Below, piece by piece: positions 36,651 through 43,522 of a stretch of 43,522 nucleotides of DNA. The notes below the pieces were generated by a model that searched no databases, was not told the DNA's origin, and saw only the letters and a program-made list of their open reading frames with translations. Position numbers and translations under genes: made by a program. Origin of the DNA: Rhodospirillales bacterium (GTDB taxonomy: Bacteria > Pseudomonadota > Alphaproteobacteria > Rhodospirillales > JASLLZ01). Positions within the stretch are counted from its first letter, which is position 1. Each line of letters begins with the position of its first letter. The DNA is taken from positions 1-43,522 of the forward strand of contig JASLLZ010000015.1 in the NCBI GenBank assembly GCA_030746775.1. Direction: 5' to 3'.

Positions 36651-36709
36651 GTCATTGCCGGGCTTGACCCGGTAATCCATGGACCCCCGGGTCAAGCCCG
36701 AGGGTGACG
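36651..36709. repeat. Palindromic repeat of the CGGGCTTGACCCGG type
   Basis: GTCATTGCCGGGCTTGACCCGG (split here: the left arm is 36651-36672) pairs with 36687-36708, with four mismatches near the outer end and a perfect 14-bp core. The sequence core GGGCTTGACCCGG with a TCCATGG-type loop is familiar to me from many alphaproteobacterial genomes as a dispersed repeat. It lies 21 bp from the previous element. The stretch from here to glnD (36710-36828) shows nothing recognisable. Confidence 0.7.
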
Positions 36710-36828
36710 CGGGGGTCGGGCGATTTTATTCAATCTTGCGACGCTTTGGTCGCGCCCTCGTCCAAGACTGTCACACGGGTCATCTTACCGTGAAAGTGGG
36801 CACCTAAATCGTGCCGCCTGAGGCGCGT

Positions 36829-39591
36829 TTATTCCGCCGCCTGGGCGTCGTCGGCCTGCGGTTCGGATACCGCCTCGATTAGAGTTTCGCGGATGTGGGT
36901 CAATCTTTCCTCGTGCTCCATCTTCAGGCCGAACACGTCCTTGACGTAGAACACATCGACGACGCGCTCGCCATAGGTCGAGATATGGGCGCTGGCGATC
37001 TGCAAACCCAGGTCCGTCAGGGCCGAGGTGACGTCGAAGAGAAATCCGGCGCGGTCGCGGCCGTTGACCTCGATAACCGTGTGGCCGGCGCTCGCCCGGT
37101 TGTCGATCAGGACCCGGGGCGGCACCTTGAATACCCGGGTGCGGCTGGGCAGGGCGCGGCGGCGCACCAGATCCAGTTCGCGTTCCGGCCGCAGGCGTCC
37201 GGCGACGGCGTCTTCGATGCGTTTCCACATTTTCTTCAGGCGCCCCGGGTTGTCGAAGGCGCCGCCGCGCGAATCCTGGATCGAAAAGGTATCCAGCGCC
37301 ATGCCGTTGGTCAGCGTTACGATCTTGGCATCGACGATGGCGGCGCCGGTCAGCGCCATGGCGCCGGCGATCTTGGCGAACAGGCCGGGATGGTCGGTGG
37401 CGTAGATGAGGATTTCGGTGACGTCCGACGCCGGATCGACCCGGGTTTCGATGTGCAGGTCGAGGCCGCGCCGCTCGGCCTCGCGGACGGCCTGGGCATG
37501 GTGGGCGTGGGTATCGGCATCCAGGGTCAGCCAATAGGCCGGGTAGCCGCGCTCGATGTGTTCCTCAATCTCGGCGGCGGGCCAATCGGCGAGGCGCTGG
37601 CGCAGGGCATCCTGGGCCTTCTCGACCCGCGCCTGGCGGTGTTCCGCCGACACGCCGCCGGTCATTTCCTCGACGGCGCGATAATAAAGCTCGCGCAACA
37701 ACGTCGCCTTCCACGCGTTCCACACCCCGGGACCGACGGCGCGGATGTCGGCAACGGTGAGCACCAAAAGCAAGCGCAGGCGCTCGGGCGACTGCACGAC
37801 GGCGATGAAATCGCTGATCGTCTTCGCGTCCTCCAGGTCGCGCTTGAAGGCGGCGGCGCTCATCAACAAGTGGTGGCGCACCAGCCAGGCGACGGTCTCC
37901 GTCTCCCACTCGCTGAACCCCATGCGGGCTCCCATCTTAAGCGCGATCTCGGCGCCCAGCACCGAATGGTCGCCGCCCCGGCCCTTGGCGATGTCGTGCA
38001 GCAGCAGCGCCAAGTAGAGGACACGCCTGGACTCCACCTCGTGGACCACGGCCGAGGCCACCGGGTGATCGTCGGTCAAGGTTCCCTTTTCGATGGCGGC
38101 CAGGATGCCGATGGCGCGGATGGTGTGCTCGTCAACCGTATAGACGTGATACATGTCGTACTGCATCTGAGCGACGACACGTCCGAAGTCGGGAATGAAG
38201 CGCCCGAACACCCCGGCCTCGTTGAGACGGCGCAGCGCCATCTCGGGGTCCTTGGGCGACGTCAGTATCTCCATGAACAGGCGGTTGGCCTCGGCGTCGG
38301 CGCGCAGCGCGCCGTCGATGAGGCCCAGGTTCTGGGTCGCCAGGCGGAGGGCCTGGGGATGGATGTCCAGATCGTGGCGCTGGGCCTCGTGGAAGAGGCG
38401 GATCAGCTTGCCGGGCTCGGCGGCAAAGGCGTCGTCGCCATCGACGGTGAGGCGGTCGCCGTCGACGCGAAAGCCCTCGATCCGGCCCGGGCCGGAAAAG
38501 ATGTGCGGCATGCGGAAGAATGAGCGGCGCTTCTTGTGGCGTTCCTCAAGCACGGCGCACAGAACCCGGGTCAGATCGCCGACGTCCTTGGCCGTCAGGT
38601 AGTAGTGCTTCATGAAGCGCTCGACGCCCTTGGTGCCGGCGTGATCGCGGTAGCCCATGCGCTCGCCGATGACGGTCTGTACGTCGAAGGTCAGGCGTTC
38701 CTCGGGGCGATCGGCCAGGTAATGGAGGTGGATGCGCACCGTCCACAGAAAGTTCTCTGAACGGGCGAAGTGGCGGGCGTCGTCGGCGGTCAGCACACCG
38801 TGCTCGACCAGGCCGCCGACGTCGGCCACCGGATAGAGGTACTTGGCGATCCAAAACAGGGTCTGGAGATCGCGCAGCCCCCCCTTGCCCTCCTTGACGT
38901 TGGGCTCCAGGACGTAGCGGGTGTCGCCCATGCGTTCGTGGCGTTGGTCCCTTTCGGCCAGCTTGGCCTCGACGAAATCGGGCCCCGTCGCGGCAACGAC
39001 TTCACGGGCGAAGCGGGTCTCCAGCTGGCCGAAAAGCTTCTGATCGCCGCACAGCCAGCGGGCCTCGAGAAGGCTGGTGCGGATGGTCAGGTCGTCGTCC
39101 GCAAGACGGATACAGTCGGCCACCGAGCGCGCCGCGTGCCCGACCTTGAGACCCATGTCCCACAGGGTGTAGAGCAGGGATTCGATGACCTGTTCGCCGT
39201 GCGGCGTGAGTTTGTAGGGCAACAGGAACAACAGATCGATGTCCGAATAGGGGGCCAGTTCGGCACGCCCGTAGCCGCCGGTGGCGGCGATGGTCAGTTG
39301 CTCGCCCTTGGTCGGATTGGGCACGGGATAGAGATGCCCCAAGGTGAAATCGTAAAGGCTGCGCACCAACTGGTCGATGAGATAGGAATTGGCGTGCACG
39401 ATCTCCGAGCCCGGCGCCGCCGCCTTCTCGAAGCGGCGCCTGATCTCGGCCCACCCGTCGGCCAGGGCGGCCTTGAAAAGCGCGACCGCCCGGGGCCGCG
39501 CCGCCGACGCCTTGCCGCCGGTCAGATCGGCCAGATCCCCGGCCAGGGCCTTGCGGTCGATGATGTCGCGCGGTTTGGGCACACGAGCCAT
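36829..39591 (-). CDS. glnD: Bifunctional PII uridylyltransferase / uridylyl-removing enzyme
   Basis: 920 residues. GlnD senses glutamine and adds or removes UMP on PII (GlnB/GlnK), controlling nitrogen assimilation. The nucleotidyltransferase domain has GGYGRAELAPYSDIDLLFLL (about 102-121). The HD hydrolase domain has LALLLHDIAKGRGGDHSVLG (about 520-540), and two ACT domains end the protein (about 735-805 and 845-910, each with a D-x-PGLF/RAGFLF-like start). ATG 39591 is chosen, with GGGGA 6 nt upstream and a start of MARVPKPRDIIDRK; the frame is open 30 codons further. Divergent from the alcohol dehydrogenase. Confidence 0.96.
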   Translation of the reverse strand: MARVPKPRDIIDRKALAGDLADLTGGKASAARPRAVALFKAALADGWAEIRRRFEKAAAPGSEIVHANSYLIDQLVRSLYDFTLGHLYPVPNPTKGEQLTIAATGGYGRAELAPYSDIDLLFLLPYKLTPHGEQVIESLLYTLWDMGLKVGHAARSVADCIRLADDDLTIRTSLLEARWLCGDQKLFGQLETRFAREVVAATGPDFVEAKLAERDQRHERMGDTRYVLEPNVKEGKGGLRDLQTLFWIAKYLYPVADVGGLVEHGVLTADDARHFARSENFLWTVRIHLHYLADRPEERLTFDVQTVIGERMGYRDHAGTKGVERFMKHYYLTAKDVGDLTRVLCAVLEERHKKRRSFFRMPHIFSGPGRIEGFRVDGDRLTVDGDDAFAAEPGKLIRLFHEAQRHDLDIHPQALRLATQNLGLIDGALRADAEANRLFMEILTSPKDPEMALRRLNEAGVFGRFIPDFGRVVAQMQYDMYHVYTVDEHTIRAIGILAAIEKGTLTDDHPVASAVVHEVESRRVLYLALLLHDIAKGRGGDHSVLGAEIALKMGARMGFSEWETETVAWLVRHHLLMSAAAFKRDLEDAKTISDFIAVVQSPERLRLLLVLTVADIRAVGPGVWNAWKATLLRELYYRAVEEMTGGVSAEHRQARVEKAQDALRQRLADWPAAEIEEHIERGYPAYWLTLDADTHAHHAQAVREAERRGLDLHIETRVDPASDVTEILIYATDHPGLFAKIAGAMALTGAAIVDAKIVTLTNGMALDTFSIQDSRGGAFDNPGRLKKMWKRIEDAVAGRLRPERELDLVRRRALPSRTRVFKVPPRVLIDNRASAGHTVIEVNGRDRAGFLFDVTSALTDLGLQIASAHISTYGERVVDVFYVKDVFGLKMEHEERLTHIRETLIEAVSEPQADDAQAAE

Positions 39592-39689
39592 GCGGGGTCC
39601 CCGAATTACGACCGTGCCCTTTATATAGCCAAGCACCCCCGGCCCGCATCCCCTTTCGCCACCGGGGTCGCCGTCGTACACTCTTAATC

Positions 39690-40706
39690 ATGGCTGCCCC
39701 TTCAACCGCCGCGACCATGCGCGCCATGGTGTTGGAGACCGCCGGCCGGCCGCTGGAGGCGCGGCGCATGGCGCGCCCCGAGCCGGCGGCGGGCCAGGTC
39801 CTGATCAGGGTGCGGGCCTGCGGCGTGTGCCGCACCGATCTCCACGTCGTCGACGGTGAGCTGACCGGGCCCAAGCTGCCCCTGGTGCCCGGCCATGAGG
39901 TGGTGGGCGGCGTCGCGGAGGCGGGTCCGGGGGTGGAGTCGTTGAGTATTGGCGAGAGGGTCGGTATCCCGTGGCTGGGATGGACCTGCGGGCACTGCCG
40001 GTTCTGCCGCATGGGCCTTGAGAACCTGTGCGAAAACGCCCGCTTCACCGGCTACCAGATCGACGGCGGCTACGGCGAATACGCCCTTGCCGATGGGCGC
40101 TATTGCTTTCCCCTCCCCGACGCCTATGGCGATGCCGAAGCGGCGCCGCTGCTGTGCGCCGGCCTGATCGGCTACCGCGCCCTGCGCAAGGCCGACGATC
40201 CTGAACGCCTCGGCCTCTACGGTTTCGGCGCCGCCGCCCATATCGTCATCCAGGTGGCGCGCCACGAAGGGCGCCAGGTTTTTGCCTTCACCCGGCCGGG
40301 GGACACCGCGGCGCAGGCCTTCGCCCTGGGCCTCGGCGCTGTCTGGGCCGGGGCTTCGGACGAGACGCCGCCCGAGGAGCTCGACGCCGCCATCCTCTTC
40401 GCGCCGGTCGGCGCCCTGGTACCCGCCGCGCTCAAGGCCGTCCGGCCCGGCGGCCGGGTGGTTTGCGCCGGCATCCACATGAGCGACATCCCCGCCTTTC
40501 CCTATCACCTCATGTGGGGCGAACGCGAGATCGTCTCGGTCGCCAACCTGACGCGCCAGGACGGTCTCGATTTTCTCGCCCTGGCGCCGCGCGTGCCGGT
40601 GCACACCACCGTCCAGCCCTATCCCCTGGCCGACGCCAACCGGGCCCTCGATGATTTACGCCGGGGCCGCATCGAAGGCGCCGCGGTGCTAATGACGGGG
40701 GAGTGA
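39690..40706 (+). CDS. Zinc-dependent alcohol dehydrogenase (MDR family)
   Basis: 338 residues. The catalytic zinc ligands are in CGVCRTDLH (Cys47), GHE (His69) and Cys156. The structural zinc lobe is complete (CGHCRFCRMGLENLC: Cys100, 103, 106, 114). The NAD(P)-binding loop is GLYGFGAAAHIVIQVA (about 175-190). The family oxidises alcohols or reduces aldehydes with NAD(P); substrate unknown. The start is ATG 39690 or ATG 39717 (MRAMVLE), neither with a good ribosome site. It lies between glnD and mutS, which are often close neighbours in alphaproteobacteria, and converges with mutS at 13 bp. Confidence 0.92.
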   Translation: MAAPSTAATMRAMVLETAGRPLEARRMARPEPAAGQVLIRVRACGVCRTDLHVVDGELTGPKLPLVPGHEVVGGVAEAGPGVESLSIGERVGIPWLGWTCGHCRFCRMGLENLCENARFTGYQIDGGYGEYALADGRYCFPLPDAYGDAEAAPLLCAGLIGYRALRKADDPERLGLYGFGAAAHIVIQVARHEGRQVFAFTRPGDTAAQAFALGLGAVWAGASDETPPEELDAAILFAPVGALVPAALKAVRPGGRVVCAGIHMSDIPAFPYHLMWGEREIVSVANLTRQDGLDFLALAPRVPVHTTVQPYPLADANRALDDLRRGRIEGAAVLMTGE

Positions 40707-40719
40707 GCGGGCGGGGCGC

Positions 40720-43422
40720 TCAATCGTCCATCAGGGCCTTGAGCCGATAGATCAGTTCGAGGGCGTCCTTGGGCGTCAGCGTATCGGGGCGGACGTCCGT
40801 CAGGGCTTCTTCCAGGGCCGACGGCTCGGCCTCGGCGGCCCGCCCGGCGGCGGTGGAAAAAAGCGGCAGGTCGTCGGCGAGGCGGCTTAGGGCGCCCGAC
40901 TGCTCGCCTTGCTCCAGGCTTTCCAGGACCTCTTCGGCACGCGCCACGACGGCCCCGGGCAGGCCGGCCAGCTTGCCGACGTGGATGCCGTAGGAGCGGT
41001 CGGCGGCGCCCGGCGCGACCTCGTGCAGGAAGACCACGTCGCCCTGCCATTCCTTGACCCGCATGGTGTGACAGGCGAGTGCCTCGAGGCGCGCCGCCAG
41101 CGCCGTCAGCTCGTGATAATGGGTGGCGAAAAGGGCCCGCGCCCGGTTGACCGTGGCCAGGTGCTCGACCACCGCCCAGGCGATGGACAGGCCGTCGAAG
41201 GTGGCGGTGCCGCGGCCGATCTCGTCCAGGATGACCAGGGCGCGCGGCCCCGCCTGGTTGAGGATGGCCGCCGTTTCGACCATTTCGACCATGAACGTCG
41301 AGCGCCCGCGGGCCAGGTCGTCGGCCGCGCCGACGCGCGAGAACAGGCGGTCGACGACGCCGATGCGGGCCTCGGCGGCGGGCACGTAGGCGCCGATCTG
41401 GGCGAGGATGGCGATGAGCGCGTTCTGGCGCAGAAACGTGCTTTTGCCGGCCATGTTGGGACCGGTCAAAAGCCACAGGCGGCCGCCGTCGGCGGCGGCC
41501 TCGCCAAGCTGGCAATCGTTGGCGACGAAGGCGCCGCCGTCGCCCGCCTCGAGGGCCGCCTCGACCACCGGGTGGCGTCCCGCCACGACGGTGAATTCGA
41601 CGCCGTCGTCGACCGCCGGGCGGCAATAGCGGCGCTCGGCGGCAAGGCGCGCCAGGGCGCAGGCAACGTCGAGGCGGGCCAGGGCGGCGGCGGCCCCGGC
41701 CACCGCGGCGGCCCGGTTGGCGACCTCGGCCACCAGTTCCTCGAACATGGTCAATTCCAGGGCCAGAACCTGGTCGGCGGCGCGCCCGATGCGGCCTTCC
41801 AACTCGCCCAGCTCGACGGTCGAATAGCGCACCTGGTTGGCCATGGTCTGGCGGTGGATGAAGGGGCTGTCTTCGCCCACGGGCATGTTGTCGGCCTGGC
41901 GCGCCGGCACCTCGATAAAGTAGCCGAGCACCTTGTTGTGGCGCACCTTGAGGGCCTGGATGGCGGTCTCGTTCGCGTAGCGGCTCTGCAGGTTGGCGAT
42001 CAGGTGCCGGCTTTCGTCGCGCAGCGCGCGCAGTTCGTCGACCTCGGGCGCGTAGCCCGCCACGATGAAGCCGCCGTCGCGGGCGTTGACCGGTAACTCG
42101 GGCGCCAGGGCCCGGGTTAGGCGGTCGACCATCTCACCGTGGCTCCCCAACCCGGCGACGCAGGCCTCGATGCCGGCGGGCGGCGGTGCCGTGTTCGGCG
42201 CCGTCATGATCTGGCGCACCTGGGCGGTGAGCGCCAATCCGTCGCGCACGGCGGCCAGGTCGCGGGGCCCGCCGCGGCCCAACGTCAGGCGCGACAAGGA
42301 GCGTTCGATATCGGGACAACGGCGCAACTTCTCGATCAGCGCGCCCCGCAGGGGTTCGTCGTCGGTGAAGAACTGGACCATGTCGAGGCGCCGGGCGATG
42401 GCCGCCGCCTCGGTCAGGGGCGCCGCCAAGTGGGAGGCTAGCAGGCGCGCCCCGGCGCCGGTGACGGTGCGGTCGATGACCGAGAGCAGGCTGCCCCGGC
42501 GCTCGCCGCCGAGGGTCTGGGTCAGTTCGAGGTTGCGCCTCGTGGCAGCGTCCATTTCCATCACCGCGCCCTGGATGAGCCGGCGAGGAGCGGCGACGCG
42601 CGGCATCTGTCCCTTCTGGGTCAAGGCCACGTAGTCGATCAGGGCGCCGCCGGCGGCCAGTTCGGCGCGCGAGAAATCGCCGAAGGCGTCCAACGTCTTC
42701 ACCCCATAAAGGGCTTCCAGCCGGCGCCGGCCGCTGTCGCTGTCGAAGCGGCTGGACGGCAAGGGAGTCGAGCGCTCGCGCCAGTCGTCGAAAGGCCCGC
42801 CCGGCGACGCACCCTGGGCCAGGTTCTCGGGCAGCAGGATTTCGCCGCCGTCAAGGCGCGCCAGGGCGGCGCCGATCTCGGCCCGCGCCACCGGCTGCAA
42901 GGTGAAAGACCCGGTCGAGATATCGAGCCAGGCCAGGCCCAGGCCCCCGGCCGCCTCGGCGCAGGCGACCAGAAAATTATGCCGGCGCGCGTCCAAAAGC
43001 GCCTCTTCGGTCAGGGTGCCCGGCGTTACCACGCGCACGACTTGGCGCTCGACCACCGCTTTGGGGCCGCGTTTCTTGGCCTCGGCCGGATCCTCGGTCT
43101 GCTCGCACACGGCGACCTTGAAACCGGCCCGGATGAGCCGTTGCAGATAGGCCTCGTGACTGTGCACCGGGACGCCGCACATGGGGATGTCCCGGCCCAG
43201 GTGCTTGCCGCGCTTGGTCAAGGTGATGTCCAGCGCCCCGGCGGCGGCCACCGCGTCGTCGAAGAACAGCTCGTAGAAATCCCCCATGCGATAGAACAGC
43301 AAGCCCTCGGGATGGTGGCGCTTGACGTCCAGATACTGGGCCATCATCGGCGTCACGGCGCCGGCATTTTTCGAACGCGGCGCGGAGGTCTGTTTGTCGG
43401 AGGATCGGGTGATCTGGGTCAA
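40720..43422 (-). CDS. mutS: DNA mismatch repair protein MutS
   Basis: 900 residues. MutS recognises mismatches and recruits MutL. The mismatch-binding N-terminal domain has [15 protein letters not shown] with the family F-x-E (Phe in the DFYELF segment). The connector, lever and clamp domains follow. The ATPase has Walker [17 protein letters not shown] (about residues 655-670), [20 protein letters not shown] and [20 protein letters not shown] (Walker B). The helix-turn-helix dimer region is near [15 protein letters not shown]. The start is TTG 43422 with no clear ribosome site; no nearby ATG gives the family N-terminus. It converges with the alcohol dehydrogenase. Confidence 0.96.
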   Translation of the reverse strand: MTQITRSSDKQTSAPRSKNAGAVTPMMAQYLDVKRHHPEGLLFYRMGDFYELFFDDAVAAAGALDITLTKRGKHLGRDIPMCGVPVHSHEAYLQRLIRAGFKVAVCEQTEDPAEAKKRGPKAVVERQVVRVVTPGTLTEEALLDARRHNFLVACAEAAGGLGLAWLDISTGSFTLQPVARAEIGAALARLDGGEILLPENLAQGASPGGPFDDWRERSTPLPSSRFDSDSGRRRLEALYGVKTLDAFGDFSRAELAAGGALIDYVALTQKGQMPRVAAPRRLIQGAVMEMDAATRRNLELTQTLGGERRGSLLSVIDRTVTGAGARLLASHLAAPLTEAAAIARRLDMVQFFTDDEPLRGALIEKLRRCPDIERSLSRLTLGRGGPRDLAAVRDGLALTAQVRQIMTAPNTAPPPAGIEACVAGLGSHGEMVDRLTRALAPELPVNARDGGFIVAGYAPEVDELRALRDESRHLIANLQSRYANETAIQALKVRHNKVLGYFIEVPARQADNMPVGEDSPFIHRQTMANQVRYSTVELGELEGRIGRAADQVLALELTMFEELVAEVANRAAAVAGAAAALARLDVACALARLAAERRYCRPAVDDGVEFTVVAGRHPVVEAALEAGDGGAFVANDCQLGEAAADGGRLWLLTGPNMAGKSTFLRQNALIAILAQIGAYVPAAEARIGVVDRLFSRVGAADDLARGRSTFMVEMVETAAILNQAGPRALVILDEIGRGTATFDGLSIAWAVVEHLATVNRARALFATHYHELTALAARLEALACHTMRVKEWQGDVVFLHEVAPGAADRSYGIHVGKLAGLPGAVVARAEEVLESLEQGEQSGALSRLADDLPLFSTAAGRAAEAEPSALEEALTDVRPDTLTPKDALELIYRLKALMDD

Positions 43423-43522
43423 GGTCGCAAAGGCGCTCGCAGTTTACTCTAGAAAGAGCGAAAGATAGCACGCCGCCGCCGTCGAGGGCTATGAAACAGC
43501 GGTTCGCGCGGTTTATAATTTT
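43423..43522. other. mutS upstream region at window edge
   Basis: These 100 bp run from the mutS start to the right edge. They probably hold the mutS promoter. On the minus strand TATAAA near the edge and TAGAGTAAACT closer to the gene are AT-rich candidates for a -10 region, but no clear pair of boxes can be named. A plus-strand ATG at 43491 with GAGGG just before it opens a frame of only 10 codons to the edge, too little to call a gene. Confidence 0.4.

Noticed and set aside
43491-43522. A plus-strand gene starting MKQRFARF at the right edge
   Set aside because: Only ten codons are visible, and the ribosome site spacing is too short to be confident.

Overview
This window is a GC-rich stretch of bacterial chromosome. 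Its gene order points to an alphaproteobacterium, most probably from the Rhodospirillales or a neighbouring order. The run rimP-nusA-ylxR-infB-rbfA-truB-rpsO-pnp, preceded by trmB, metK, a PraR-like XRE regulator, lnt, corC, ybeY, phoH, miaB and fur, is a known conserved alphaproteobacterial core block. The MucR/Ros regulator, the fabA-fabB pair and the alpha-type Fur fit the same group. The order-level placement is inference from gene order and protein style; no rRNA or tRNA gene is visible.

Layout. (1) 1-3526: a left-truncated four-domain rhodanese protein (minus), a divergent EamA/DMT permease and a DapA-superfamily lyase/aldolase. (2) 3579-3682: a palindromic intergenic repeat between convergent genes. 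(3) 3683-9335: a fused FAD/Fe-S dehydrogenase, fabB, fabA and a glycerophosphodiesterase, all minus. (4) 9374-18759: the transcription/translation block, read from rimP to pnp. It has a 34-bp-stem hairpin between rpsO and pnp. A 263-bp multi-hairpin element and a possible leader RNA or terminator lie just upstream of rimP. (5) 19230-27984: trmB, metK, XRE, lnt, corC, ybeY, phoH, miaB and fur, several with 4-bp stop/start overlaps. (6) 28051-29509: mucR, a divergent TusA-like gene, and tsaB. (7) 29560-32882: an accessory cell-envelope island with a decayed D-Ala-D-Ala dipeptidase, a MipA/OmpV porin-like protein, a polysaccharide deacetylase and a Bax-like glucosaminidase. (8) 33089-43422: nfu, trpS, murJ, glnD, a zinc alcohol dehydrogenase and mutS.

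How the genes work together. Most of the window is housekeeping: ribosome maturation (RimP, RbfA, YbeY, TruB), transcription elongation (NusA), translation initiation (IF-2), RNA turnover (PNPase), tRNA modification (TrmB, MiaB, TsaB), SAM supply (MetK), lipoprotein and peptidoglycan export (Lnt, MurJ), unsaturated fatty-acid synthesis (FabA/FabB), nitrogen sensing (GlnD), Fe-S delivery (Nfu) and mismatch repair (MutS).

I found no defence system, CRISPR array, prophage or transposase gene. The less ordinary content is in the gaps: at least six different palindromic or structured intergenic elements, of which the one upstream of rimP is the most elaborate. The small envelope-gene island also interrupts the core order. 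I do not see a convincing entirely new protein system here.
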